Origin: Tubiluchus corallicola
Taxonomy: Eukaryota; Priapulida; Priapulimorpha; Priapulimorphida; Tubiluchidae
Direction: 5' to 3'
Assembly (NCBI GenBank): GCA_030141605.1
Contig: JAQGDQ010000049.1
Location: forward strand, 434,001-498,000
Length of the DNA: 64,000 nt
In this document: positions 1-14,300 of the stretch, in pieces
Numbering within the stretch: position 1 is the first letter of the stretch
How the letters are laid out: each line of letters starts with the position of its first letter
The notes under the pieces: model-generated
What the model was told of the DNA's origin: nothing
What the model saw: only the letters and a program-made list of their open reading frames with translations
The model's database searches: none
Program-made: the position numbers and the translations under genes

Positions 1-900
1 CAAACCATTCATATAGTTGCTACTGTAATCGTTCTCTATTTAAACGATGGGCTTAGGCTAATAGACATAATATTTAATAAATTACTATGCTGAAGAGAAT
101 GACTGCTGGTGTTACAAAAATGACCATGCATTTTATAATTTTCCTATAGAAAAGTCTGAAAAATTGAAGTTTGAAATAAATGTTTGTCACTTTGCCTGAT
201 GTAAGTATTTTCAAAAGCAACCAAAATCATGGCCCAGATCTTTGTCTTTCCAAAGAGCTATAAACTTTTTTGGCAAAATTTAAAAAAAAACTGGTGGGTG
301 GATTTGGAAAAATCCTGAATGAAGATGCCATGACATCCCATAAAACCTAAGTAAGCACACAACTTCTACCAACAAATGACTATCCAATCGTTACCACCTC
401 GATCTTAGGCTCTTTCCTGTTCTCTCAATAAGTGTTGAGAGAAATAAATAGGCAAACTGCCTAAAATGAGTTTTTCATTTCTTGTTCCTTTTGATAACTA
501 ATATATAAAAGTAAATCACACTGCAAATAGAAACCTTTTGTTTGACGTAGGAATTCTAATCACAGACATTAAATGTAGAATTGTAATATCTCCATTCTTA
601 ATGTACTAACAGATATACAGTTTTGAAAACTCTAGTTCAAAGAATACGCTGTTGTAATCTTTACTTTTATTTTATTTTAGTTTTTATTCTAACATTATTT
701 CTTGTTTTTTGTTTCTGTTTGTTAACCATTTACTAGCCTGTCTTTCTATAACATAGCTTGTTGTGCCTTTGCTTAATCGACACACTATGCATTGTGCTAA
801 GGTATCCAAAATAGGCACTACGCAATCACTTTATGAATTTGTTACAGGAATCCATGACAAATCTGTTAATTTTTGTGCTACCTAGCTTATTTTTTTATAG
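1..900 (+). other. dystrobrevin intron, 3' part
   Basis: AT-rich non-coding sequence ending in a pyrimidine-rich tract and TTATAG acceptor at 900. I see no exon, repeat or RNA gene in it. The preceding dystrobrevin exon lies outside the window. Confidence 0.7.
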
Positions 901-1028
901 AAATCACCGGCAAAGCAACTGAGTCATTCGCTGAGAAAGTCTTTCCGTTGTGTTCCATCAAAGGGCGATTCTGAAATACCGAGATTTCCTGAGACCCCAG
1001 AGCCAAAACTGGATCTATCTAACATTGT
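901..1028 (+). CDS. DTNA: dystrobrevin exon a (linker after the ZZ domain)
   Basis: Acceptor TTATAG at 895-900 and donor GTGAGT at 1029. Enters in phase 0 and leaves in phase 2 (42 codons plus 2 bases). Begins [14 protein letters not shown], matching the SPAKKLTNALSKS segment that follows the ZZ finger in vertebrate dystrobrevins. Ends [14 protein letters not shown], matching their FPDQPEKPLNLAHI. The segment is basic and Ser-rich at the front, Pro-rich at the back. The three preceding coding domains of the family are not in the window. Confidence 0.92.
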
Positions 1029-4000
1029 GTGAGTAGTGATGTTGCTGTCAAACTGCCAATGTCACACAGACGTGGACGTAACCCATGAGGTGTGAGCCTT
1101 GAGGAGAAAAAGCCACCTCATGAAAAATGAACGTATGCTAACAAATGGTCCTGTCACACTGATAATCCATTTGCCACCTTCCATCTACCACGGTTTGCCT
1201 ACCATAAGCCATCAGCCATAATCTTTGGTAGGCTCCTCGTAAAGTGCTTTGAGCAGTTCATAAGGTGCCTTACTGCGAAATGAATTCGGCCATTAACTTC
1301 ATTTGCCATAGAGCATTTGGGTCATTGCTAACACGCTAATTAGCATGTTTGTGGTTTTTACAGTGCATAATTCATTTATATCATAAGAATTCCTAACAGA
1401 ATGGTCTAATAAATATTAAAAAGCAATTTTTAAGCTTGACATTTCACTAATACTGCAGTTAGATACGTGCATTGCCAAAACGGATCATAGCAAAGCGCCT
1501 TACTGTTTACAGAGAATAAGGATGATACATGCCTTATGGAAGGTGCAAGACACCTTGTGCCTGGCTTACGGATTATGGATTATGGCTTGCTCCTTATACC
1601 TTTCTCTGTGTGACATGGGCCTAAATGCTTGCTTGGGTAAATAAAAATATTTCGCTTTGAAATCAGGACACATAAGCCTTTTATAGTTATATAAAATAGT
1701 TGTCATAATGGTAAATGGAATCTGTAGTTTAAAAAGCTACAAATTTTCAACATTATTTCATGAAATAACAAACGATGAAAAAATAATTAGAATATAAAAT
1801 GATATGATGCTATAATTTTCTAGGCCTGTCACTCCTACTGCTGTGCGAAATGGCTTTGCACATGACAAGTCATTGAACCAAACTTTTGACATGTCTTCTT
1901 TAGATGGCTCTAGGTCTGGATCTGCTTCTAGGAGGTATGTTTTTGATTTTATGTAGTTATTACATTATAGCAAGTTTCAAGTAGCAAAAATGTTTCGTCT
2001 AAATTTTTGCCACACATCCTATCCACACCATGCATGACTGTACCACACCCGGAGTAATCAGGACAAAAACCTGGTGACTCACGCTGATTCTAAGTCACTT
2101 ACTGAAAATGCGCCAATAGCAGAATTAGTGTTCAAGCAGAAATAAATATAGTTTGATTAGGTAAACAAAGAAAGATCTTTTGAGACAGATACTTTGATTT
2201 CTCCACCAACGATTCTTTATTCCCCATCAAGACTTGTAGTTTGTTTACAAAGCCTTAGGTGAGATTGAGATATTGCAGGCCTGTGATTGGTAAGTTCAAA
2301 GTTTTAACTAGGACATGCTTATACTTACTTATAATTAACTTACAAATTGATCTGGAAACTTCCACAATATACCTTTTAAAGACATGTATGCAGTTAGTTC
2401 AGTTTGCATTATGGAATAGACAAAAAGCTTTGTTCTGATTTATTTGTAGTAAGTAACAGCAAAAAGGTTAACTACAGAATATTATTTTATATAAAACAAT
2501 GCAAAATATTATTTTATATAAAACAATGTGTTTTGTTAATGTAAACATTTAGCTCTGCCCTGGTTTCAATTTGTAATTATGAACTTTGCATGGTTGAACT
2601 GGTATCTCACTACTATTTAGTGTATTTAAAGGTATGGACAAGTCACTTAATACGTTCTGTTTATTGTTCTCACTGAAACTCTGGAAAAACTGTCTATTAA
2701 TCATAAAGCTAATTTATACTACCACTGTAGTTTATACTAGAGATTTTCAGGCACTGTGGTAGCCATAATTCACTTGAAAATTGTTACATAACGGGTCTAC
2801 TTCGTGATTTTTCAGAAGCGCATTATGGCTTTCTGTAAACACGCACGCTTAAATTAATTCAGACTTACATGGGCTTTCAAAATGGGATCGCCTATGTGTG
2901 AAACGATTTTACTAATTACAAGAGGCGCTCATCACACTTTCATTATTAGACCTTTCTAACATTTTTCGCTAAGATTAAAATAAGCCTAACTTCCCAGAAG
3001 GCTTGGCCTTTCCTTTAAAACCAAGTGGAACCATATCTGGGTAATATAACAACTCATTTTTTTGCTTTGCTACGAAATCCTACTAAGCGACTTCAAACCA
3101 TGCATCGTATGTATGCAAAATAATATTGTTACAGGATTAGCTTAGGAAGTTCTTAGCGCACTCTTCATGTGTTGGATCATGTCTAAACGCAGTACAAAAA
3201 TTAATGGTGTGACTTCTGTTACAACTTTTATCCATGTTCTCTAAATGACACAGTTACATAAATATGAAGAAATAATTAGAAAAATAAATATTATAAGTTT
3301 AATTTCTTCACCAGTTCAAAATTAACTTCATTGTCACAAAAATTTGGTAATTCCACTTTTTCAAAAATTACTTTTCACAGATTTTGGTATGCCTGCTAGC
3401 AAAAATTATTAAATTTTCATTTAGTTTATGTATTCCGAAACACTTTCTTACTGCTTCACATTCTATTTTAATAAAGTTAAAGCCATTTTTGATGAGCTGC
3501 TTTACTTCCAATATACCCAGTTAAATGCACTTTTTATTCAACTGAATCTCATTGAAATGGCATTGTTCCAGTGATTATGATCGTTTTATCATTACATTAC
3601 GAAATTTTAACTAATTGTTTTAATAATAAATAACTAATTACTAATAATGATGGTAATTAGTTGTTTTAGTGTAAATGTAAGTTGCTCTTATATGTTGGAA
3701 AGGCTAAGGCACGCTAATATGAAAGAGTCAAATCTAAATTCCTGATAATTCTGGATGGTTGCCGTATCTCTGCTGAATGGTATTTGTGAGCACATTTTTA
3801 TTGTTTTAGCTACTGTTTATTACTACAGTAAGTATTACTACTAGTGAAGTATGTTACATAATATTTACCTTGTATGTGAGTATATTCCTGCAGTTCAGAC
3901 TATAATCCTGCACTTAAAAGCAGCAGTTACTACTGTTGTGGAATGGATGAGGTAGATCAATAATCTAGTAATTGTGAAGTATAATGGTTTAAGCCCAGGC

Positions 4001-5272
4001 AGTGAACTGGTAGCAGTGTAAAGAGATGTTTGTAGGCTTATGTCTTTTCTCAGTTGGTGGCAGTACAGTATAGTTGAAACTGCCCACAGGTCACCCATCC
4101 TACTTTCATATCCAAGCATGCATTGTGAGCACTGTTTGCTCCACTTGCTCCATTAGTTCAGGAGAAAACTTAAAGGAAAGGACATGTCTCTTAGCATGTT
4201 GGGTTTATTTTACTCAAGTATGAGCGTTCAAATATAAAATCATCGCGACTTTAAAGTGATTTTATTAATTACACGAGGTGCTTATCACAATTTTACTACT
4301 AAATCCTTCTAACATTTTTTAGTAACTTTGAAATAAGCCTAACTTCCCAGGGTTTAGCCTTCCCTTTAAGACGTGAACACATAATAGTGTTTTTGTATAT
4401 ATTTTGCAAAATCTGTTGTTGAAAATTGCGTTGTCTCTGTGGTTTAATCATTAATCATTAAAAATAAGTTTCAACATCATGTTTTGTGGCTGTTATAGTG
4501 TTTAGTATGGCAGGTTTCTACTGAATGCAATTTGTGAAACTGAGCATCGCAAATGAATCCGTTGTGATAAAGCAATAAAAACTGGCAAACTAAAAGCAGA
4601 AAAAATTAATCTGGGTGACGTATAGGCTAGGAAAATTGAAAACGCTCAAATGTGTTCACTAATTATTATTCACTCAATCACTCATTGGACAGCATCGCTG
4701 GCATTTCTACTGCACATATTTGATTAAGATTTTATCGATACCGTGATTAGATTTTTAATTTTCCTTGAATTTGCACCTCGAGTTGACATCTTGTCCGCGA
4801 AGCACTTGCACGGGATTAATAACAATGCGTAAAAGAGCAATTTCTCACCATAAAGAATCAACCTGCAAAGATTAATTGCATTTAAGCAAAATCTTTAGTC
4901 AGCTGGTGCATAATAAAGCGAGTAATTAAATTTTTGCCAGGTCACCTTCGACAAGTTTGCCGGTCTCCTCTTTTTACTCGGAAGTAAAATGTCGTGTTTG
5001 CACTTTCAAAGGCGTCACACTGAATTTTGCTAGAAAGACCTTCAAATGACAGTCAAGCTGTAATTTACTAATTGACCAAGCATTCTTAAATGACAGTTGT
5101 ACACACGAGTTGCTATGAGCGAGAAAACAATTACACCTGGTAATGAAAAACCTGCTCACCATAAAACAATTGGTCATGATCTAATTTCTAAAGTAATTAG
5201 TAATTTGCATTTGTATCACTCATTTGCACAATGAAGCTGTGTGTACTAAAAGACATCTCGCTGGTTTAAACC

Positions 5273-5309
<37 letters not shown>

Positions 5310-8300
5310 TGTAAAATGTAAGATTTAATATAAATATATATAAAAATTTAAATGTAAATTATATTAAATATAACTTGTAAATGTAAATATAAATTTAATA
5401 ATAATATATAAAAATAAATGTTAAATGTAAAATGACTTGGAAAGCTAAATATACATATTGATTTTCTAACACCTTTGCTTTCACAGAGATATAATGCTTT
5501 TTCAATTTTAGTCCATTTTATTAGTGTTTGATTCATTCAAGTTACATTATTGTGTGCATTTTAATGAGTCATTGCCCTAAATCATTAATTCCTTAACTAC
5601 AAAAAGTTCTGGCACAACAGTTATTGTACTGGAATAAGATTAAGTATAGATTATAGTTTCTCATTTTCTTTGAAATTATTAGTCAAAGATGTAACAAAAT
5701 GTCTCTGTAAAATATTCATAATAATGTCCTGTGAGACCAAATTTGCTATAAATGCCTTAGAGGCTTAGTGCATCTGATTTACATCATATCATGAAATTAT
5801 GTGAAAAAGAGTTAATTCAAATTGTATTTCCCAGCGAAATGAAAATAAAGAAGCTGTTGTTAATAGCAGTACGGAAGGTTTGAAGTTCTTTGGCAAGGCT
5901 ATCAAAAGAATTTAGAAATGACCTTTTAATTTGTTATGAACAAGAGTTATCGTCTTTTGGTTCAAAGAAACCTGTGTATTTAGGTTGCTGTTTTATGTCT
6001 GTTGTCAAAAAGCTAGTGTCTTGTCTCTAGGACGTAAGAGTTGCTAGGATGTTCTGCAGGATATTTTTGTTTAGCCTTGGTATAAGGCCTGTAAAGCGTA
6101 TCATTCACTTAATATTAATAGTGAATGAATTTGTAGGTATCTTATTCATGTTGCCAAACATTCTGTACGGTATGCAGTTCATCTTGCTCCATACGCGGTT
6201 GATGTGTTCTAATTATTTTGCAAAAATTCGTTCTAGCTGGTGGCTGTTTATAGAATGATCAAATATTGGCCTACTAAACACTGGACAAATACCAGTTCTT
6301 GTACTTTGGGCCATTATGAACAGAAAACTGTTTACCATGTACACATTATATGTTACTCTCATGCCTAGTTTGCTCAGAATAGGCAATGAAACATTAAGAC
6401 TGTGGTGCCTACTGCTACTGCAAAGATTGTTTGGCAGCTTGGCAGACTGGTTGGATGGTTTGGCTTCTCTTTCAGTTAATCAAAACAATGGCCAGGTATG
6501 TATTTCAGATTTTTGCTGCTTGATCCTAACAGTTATCCTAGTGATGCTGTTAAAAATGATTTTCTTTTTTGGACTAAAAGAACAAACGATTTTGCTGTGT
6601 TTTGCTTAAAGGGGAAGAAGCGGCAATTTTAAACTGTGTCCCAAAAACACAGCTAACAGTCATCAGGAGTGGAATAAGCCACAGTATGTAGGTGATATAA
6701 AATTTTCAACACCAGATTTTTACCTTTATGTAAGTAAAGGGTTTTTTATACTTTAACCATTAATCTTGCTACTTGTGATTTAGTTGGGTTATATCCATTA
6801 GGTAGCATTCGTCAAAGCTTGACTCTAATCATTTTGCAATTTTGCTACATCAAAGCTTGGTTAACCTTATCTAATCCAGTATATTTTAGAAACATCAAAG
6901 GTTCGGTATCATTTATATTTCAAAGGCACAGAATTCATGAATTGCTGTTATTTGGGGAATGCCTAAAATGTCTTTGATTAGCATCTGGATACCTGTACTT
7001 TGTTCAGTCGGTTTCTCTGTTTTTCTTTCTGTTTAGCTGTCTGTCACTCTGGTCATTCTTGACGCTATCTAGAAACATGCTAATATCATCAAACCTGCCC
7101 TGTTTTTCGTAATTTCTTCTTACTTGGATTGAATATGGAGACATTAGGTCAATGTCAGGGTCTTAAAAGGTAGTTAAAAAGACTTTGATACCTATATTTT
7201 ATGTGTTATTGGCAAGAGAAATGAGAGAGTGCAACACGTGACAGGTGTGTTCACGTAGAAAATCAGTCATGCTAAAGAAGCCTGTATACCTGACATGAAT
7301 AAGGGAGATAAAAGTCAAATTTGTGAACCTGGTTCTATGTTGAAGGCTGTTTTCTTGTTAAATTTGAGCATTAGTCCAGTTCCATTCTGATATAAAAATT
7401 TGGAACATCTTAGTAGTATTATAGCACTGTAATAGATTATGGTAGATTATAATTAACATTACGTCTTCGTTAATTAGTGCAGAATTATTTTTTTAAAGTT
7501 AAACATTGCCATTTTTTGTTAGCTTGGCGGAGTAACTTACCTAGGCATCTAATTATAATTGTAAGTAAAACATGACTCATTATTGTAAGTAAAACAGCCA
7601 GGCTTACATGAAGCAATAATCTGGGTTGATTTGATTGCAGGAGAATATTCCCGAGAGCCCGAGACACTGCTTCGTATTTTTTAGATTGAAAATTTTCACA
7701 TAAGTTACTTAGTCTAGACTAGAAATTTCTCAGGATGCCTTCAAATAGAATATGTTTCACAAATTGCTTAGATTAGAAGTTTTTGTCATTATGAAGTTCG
7801 GAATAGAAAGCTTCATTTATTGCTCAATGAAGATGGTTAGTACTAAAAATTGGATAAACAGTTTCAGATGTTGCTTATAATACATTAGTAGTTTTCCCAT
7901 ATTGCTAAGGAGTAAGGATATTAAGAGATTGTGCTGATTTTGGTTTTTCCTTAATATAGAATAGATTTCCTCTGTCATTTATAATTGACTAGAAGCTTTT
8001 GTGTGACGCGTAGAGTAGAATAGAAGGTGTCTTTCATTGCTTACAGTAGCCTTTGCTTATTGGTTACAGAAGAATAGAAGATTTCACTCATTGCTTAAAT
8101 AAGATTAGAAACAGTAACATTTCGTGTAGTACTTGCTCATACTCTAGAAACTTTTACTTGGAATGCATTAGAAACTTGCATTTATTGCTTTGAATATCAG
8201 AAAGGTTTTAGCTAATGCTCATGCTGGATTAGAATGTTTTATTACTTGGACCAACTTCTTACTTGTGGCTTCTTATCACTCCCAGCAGGCTCATCTGATA

Positions 8301-11300
8301 CCGGGTTTCGTCTGTGAGCGGTCGTTTAATTCATGTTAATTAGGGACAGTAGGGAAAACGCCTGTACGGCTGTAATGCTTATTGACCGGGATATTCTGAC
8401 ATCATAATAACAGCCATCCACGCAGTACCATGCGACCACTGATACTAGTTCCAGTCTTTGGACGCTAGTGCAACGGGACAGTTTACTTTACTTTGCATAT
8501 GTCATTGTGCTATTATTATGAACAGGCTTCGCGTTATTTGCAGGTAGTAAAAGTAGCAATTGTATTTTCAGTTGTACTGCGTAGTTGAATGATTGGCACT
8601 GGTATTAAATTTTCTTTTTTTTTTGTATTGATGTTTTCGGTGACTGAACAATTACGTGTACCATGAATATCTGCATGTGTTTTACGCTGAAAATTTATCT
8701 GATTCTTGTTCATCGTCATCATCAATATCGTCGTCATCAACATCATCACCTTTGCAAATTAGATTTTGGTCCTTTGTGATCCTGTCTTGTGTTGCATATC
8801 AGTCAACTTTAAAGCTTTGTGTGTCTGTCCCTCCAACAATATCTGAAACCAGCGCAACCTGACATTCCTATCTATTTATCCGGCAGCCTTAGAGTAATGA
8901 AACACGTCAATTTGTGCTTCTTTAGTGTAGAAATAAATTGTAAAAATTGACACGTACAAGGCCATATCAGATCACTGAAGGTAAAAAGCTGCGGTTAAGA
9001 GTCAAAACTTAACTGCAAATGCCATCATTAATTTTCATTACGTAGACAGCATCTAGTATAGCACTATACTAGACTGATTAAGGAAACTGATAAAGGATGA
9101 TGGAGATCGATAAAGGAAAAAACAGATATGCAGATGAGAAGAGCAAACGGAAACACACGCACTCCTTCAGCTGATTTCCGAGCCTGGCTCTTTTGAGTAT
9201 TTGGTAGAGAATTTTTAGAGCAGACACAAAAGCCTTGGAAAGGTGTGGTAGCAATCAAAATACTGGAGAGTGTCCTGGTATGGCATAAAATACGATTAGA
9301 CTGTCGTTGTTATCTTAAAACCTTAGAATGGTGAAAATTTCATTACAAATCTGACAAGTTTGCAGTTAATGTCCGTGTAGAGATATTCAGCGCTAATAAT
9401 AGCAAGAGAAGAGAAATTCTCCTAGCTTATTCCTGACTGTTGATGAGATATTGGCACTTTGGCGGGGTGATCAGGGTCGCTGTGAACTGTATTGACTGAG
9501 CGTATAACCACTAATCTCCCAGTACATTGTTCATTGACGAGATCTCGTTTCGCTTTCCATATGAGCATGGAGAGCGACAGAGATCGAACATCTCGCATCT
9601 CTTTCACAGCCGCTGCGCAGGAAGCTGCGGCAGCAAAGATGAACGAGATGCTGCCTATTTAGTAACCAGGGTGAGAAGCCCTGTTGTTGTAACGTGCGAA
9701 CGGGAAAGAGCGCCAATGCGCCTCACCTGTGCGAGGTGTGATGACGATAAAGCCGACCTATACGGGTAAGGGTTTCAACAGTGGTTTCCGTGTCACGTGA
9801 CTTCATCGTATGGACATAAATGCAATGTGGTCCATCGAATGGACAAGTTAAAGTTAGTGGTGCATTTGTGAGCTTAAGTACTGCGCGGATATTGGGTAAA
9901 AAGAGTATGGCAGCTGTCGTATGTGAAATGGCACAATGAAATTCATTAAACATTCTCTTATTTTTGCCAGTTAAGAAGTTGAGATTTGCACATTCAAATC
10001 ACAGGATGGCAGTTTAGAAAAGAGTATTTTGACCGCTTCGTGAAAAAAGTTTGTCTTTTATGTGTATTTTCTGTATATATTTTATCTAGGTTATCTTATG
10101 TACTTACATCTCGATACTGTTTGGACTTTGCTTTACCTTTCACAATATGTTAGTGAAAGAACACATACTATTTTTCAACTATGTGAATTTTTTTTTAATT
10201 TCTATATCTGTAAAATAGATTTTTTGTGTAAAAAAAGATTTTTTTGTAACTTGATGTTAACTTGTTCACGGTGTCTGTTCCGAAATCCTGTTAAAACAAG
10301 GCATTGAAGTAGCATTTTTGGTCATGTATAAGTAGTCCTGTGATCACTGTGACTCTCATGATAATGTGCACGTGATATATAAATTTTTCTAATTTACCTT
10401 GTTTAGTGTCTTCTGGCATATACATTAGTTCTTATGTTTAGTTCATAGTCTTCATTATCATTATGGTCGTTATCGTCATCGTGGCCTACGAGTGTCATCT
10501 TCTTGTTGGCAGATCATAGTACAGTGTAACTTGACATGAAAGCTTCTGTGATCCTTGTCACAGCTACAGTAGCACATACTGTAGTTTCTAGGTTATCGTG
10601 AACTTTGATCTCCATTCATCATTGTCATCGGTTATGATGACTACCATGATCTTGGGCTCTGTAGCTTTCTTGGGGATCGCTGCCCGCTATTGTGACTATG
10701 TAGCACTTGCTTTTAACACTCTCTGTTCGTGATCATTATGTGATAGTTTTTTATCCTGTGCAATTCTTCTTGAATGTACGTGCTTATTCCCACATCGACA
10801 TACACCTTTGTTTTTAAGTTATTCTGGTTGCTGCTATCTTTGCCTTTTTTATTTTAGGTCACGTGACATTTAGTTTCTCCTTGAAAAATGTCTCGTATCC
10901 AGATTGTTAACGTCATTGCTGCCGTCTTGATAATGGTCTGTGCTAGTTATTTGCTCAGCACAAATCCTTAATAGTGTGGAAATTGTGCTGAAATAATTCC
11001 TGCATCTCCAAACCTATTTAGGAAAGTGGCCATTAGGTGTGCGAGCGCTAGAGTGTTATTGACACAAGCTTATTGCTACTGTTGTTCTGCTTGCACCCGT
11101 GCCCGAGTTACTTTAGCAGAACAAAATCGAAAGGTGCTTCTAATATTAAACTTTTGAGCTTCATTTTCAATCAGCGAACATACTGTCAACATGTGTCAAA
11201 AATGACAACATGTGGTACTCGAATCCGGTTCTTGCGATATTTAAAACTTAATGTAAATCATTGTCAGTATTAACTTATTTCAGTACTGTATTAGTGACTG

Positions 11301-14300
11301 ATGCGACCATCAACTTCAAAGAATAACCCGGTACGATGCATTTATAAAACCCACAAAGATTGTCCCGGCTAATGAGAATAGACAGTGATCACGGTGGGTG
11401 CTTGATTGTAAAAGTTAAGCAGTGCCAAACCTGGTTTGTAAATGGATGCGTAACTGTCTGAAACTGCTTTGGACAGTTTGATTTTCAGTAATGCCTCCCC
11501 CCATTATTTTTCTCATTGAGCAAGGATGGTTTGGAATTCGGTTAGAGTTCGGTGTATCATCTGGGAACATTATTTTTGATAATTACTTAGATTCCAGTCT
11601 GTCACAACCACATGACAGACTCTGTGGCTGAATACTGGCTTGCAGCATGTTGATCTATATAAATGTAATTCAAAGGAATCTGCCACGAGTATTTACTTGA
11701 ACATCGTTTTTGTTACGGATTTCAACAAGTCACTCAGTGTCACTTTGTGCCAGTAGGCAACTAGACCTTCCTTTATTTGTATTTATGATTTTGTGCCAAC
11801 TGTCTGTTGCTTACATTGTACTCTACCTAGTTCAAGCAGTGATGTGTTGCATAACAGTTTTTGTCTCCCCTTTGCTTACATTTTATAGGTACCAACTCGC
11901 TTTTCTATCCCCGTTTTGAGCTTGTGTTGAAGCTGTCTTTCGATCGCTTGACCATTTTGATTGTCCTCTAGCTGTGTTTGTGCTTCTGCAGTCCAAGGGA
12001 GGTCTTGGATAGACCGTTATCGTATAACAGCAGCTGCTGTGAGAGATATATCAGTACGTCTGCTTAGAAACTGTGTAAACTGAAATCGATAAAACCTGTT
12101 GTAAGATAAGAACTAGGCTTATTGTGAAATAGCTTTAAACCCGAAATTGCTTTAGACAAAGCAGAGAAATTACGTTTTTTTGCTATGAAGGAAGCGCAAG
12201 GCGATATAATATCCGACCCGGGGAAAGGAAGAAAAGAGAAAGTTGTGATATCATTAATAAGGCCAATGTACTTACTACATTTTTAAATGCACAGTCATGT
12301 TCTACTGGATTTGCGAAATTTGTTGATTGTCTTTCTGGAAGTGTTTTTATTTGGAAAGGCTTTGTAAAATACGTTTTCTTTCTAGGTAAAAGAAAGGCCT
12401 CGTGGTTTACCAAAATTGCAGTTCTCTTAACTAGGTTTCTCTTTTCGAATATCATTCGTCTCATGACAAATCCAGTATCTACTCTCCAAGATACTAAGAT
12501 TAATCTAAAATTCACTACATTCTCTTGATGTTTAGACACTTTAAACGATTACTGAGGAGATTAAATACTTGTTGATCTCTTTGATCTCCATATTGTACTA
12601 TATTGTTTTTTTCCTTAAGTTTATCTGCAAATATGTACGCATACAGTTTTAATAAGCAGCTGAGCCGTGATTCCAGCATATTCATCAAGCATTAATCAAT
12701 GGCAGTTTTGTCCATGCTCAATTATTATATCTCAGCTGTATTTGCTTAGTACCTTGTTTATGTTGTGTGGATAATTAGTTCAGGTTTACTCTGTAATCCT
12801 CCGCCACATGATTAGCATATCCAATGGCTTCATATAGTGACGTCATCACTCTCACGAGTAAGCTTTTATGTTAATTGAAAATTGGCGCCACGCTCAAAAC
12901 AACGAAGATATATGGGTACAGTAATTAATGAAAAGTGATTTCTCTATTATATTTTGTTGTGTTTCTAGTAAGAAAATTATGAGCTGCAAAGTGACAGTGT
13001 TGCCAATATTGAAGTCGTTAAATTTTGCATAAATTTTCATTATTAACTCTACTAATTGCAATACAGAAAAAAACGTTTTGTGGAATTTTGTTTTCTGGCG
13101 GAATAGGCTATGTAATCATTGTTGTCGTGTGAACTTATGGCTTCACAATTCTTTTAGTTACCATCATGCACACTCATTCGTACATTGTTGAAAATTTCAA
13201 TTTTGCTTTCACGGTATGGCTGCGTTGAGGGACTGCATCCATGGTGTGTTAGTTTTTTCTTGCTGGATTTATGGCTGCAAGTATCAGGTAGCTACTGAGT
13301 CTGCTTGCCTTTTTTAGCTTCAACAATTGTGCGCTCGGCGCTTATATCGTTTGCGCAATACCTGAACATTGCAATGGCACTTCGGGGAATAAATAAAATA
13401 TCGAATGCTCCTAAAGACTGCAGTATTAATGAGTCCTGTGCGATTTTGCGCAGGAAGTACAGTAGCGTTTGATGAGCGGGCGGTGGATCTGAACAATTTG
13501 CGCAGCTTACAAACGCCACAGTCAACAGATACTGCTGTTGATTGTTGTTACCGCCAGCGTCGTCAGCAGACAGCATCTGCCAGCTTGCACTTGTTTTTAT
13601 TATTCAGTCTAGCTAAGAATTATAAACAACTGCATAAACTACCTATCAGAGAAACTGTATTTTAGTGTTACTGGTGGGCCTTATATTTTAATTTTTTAAT
13701 TAACATCATTTTTATTTCGAATATACTTTACATAAGTAATTCATAAAAAAGTGTTAGCAGTCAAGACGATTCACACGATTAGTAATAAAACAACATAACG
13801 ATAGTAAAACGATAGTTAACGATAATTAGCTGTATATCATTTTAAAGCATAGAAAGCATTAGAAAAAACTTAGAAGCAAATGCATAAAAAGGTTTTAAAA
13901 AGGATTTTTGTTGTAATATTATAATGACAGGTTTTCGGTGAAAATAATGTACGGTAATGGTTTTGGTTTTAATTTAGAATTTACTCTAAAAGCATTCTTA
14001 GGATTATTGTAATTGCCTTAGTTGATTTTGAATTAAGCAGGTTGTTTCTGCAAATATGGTGGTGTATTCTCTGGTATTCTCTGTACCATTCTCTGGTACA
14101 AATCCAGGCTTTGCTTAAATTTTTCGCATTTCCTGTCTTTTGAGTTTGGATCCTAATTTAATTAATTGTGAGTTTATTCGATCATTAATGATCATCTTAA
14201 GATTTATTAAGATTATATTTATTTATTATGTTATTTATTAAGTTTATAAATAACTGATTGCACTACATTACTTGGATATCACTACCATAAGAGCGTTAAT

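Noticed and set aside
12183-12539. 118-codon minus-strand frame
   Set aside because: No motif, no splice context and no similarity known to me; consistent with chance in a long intron.
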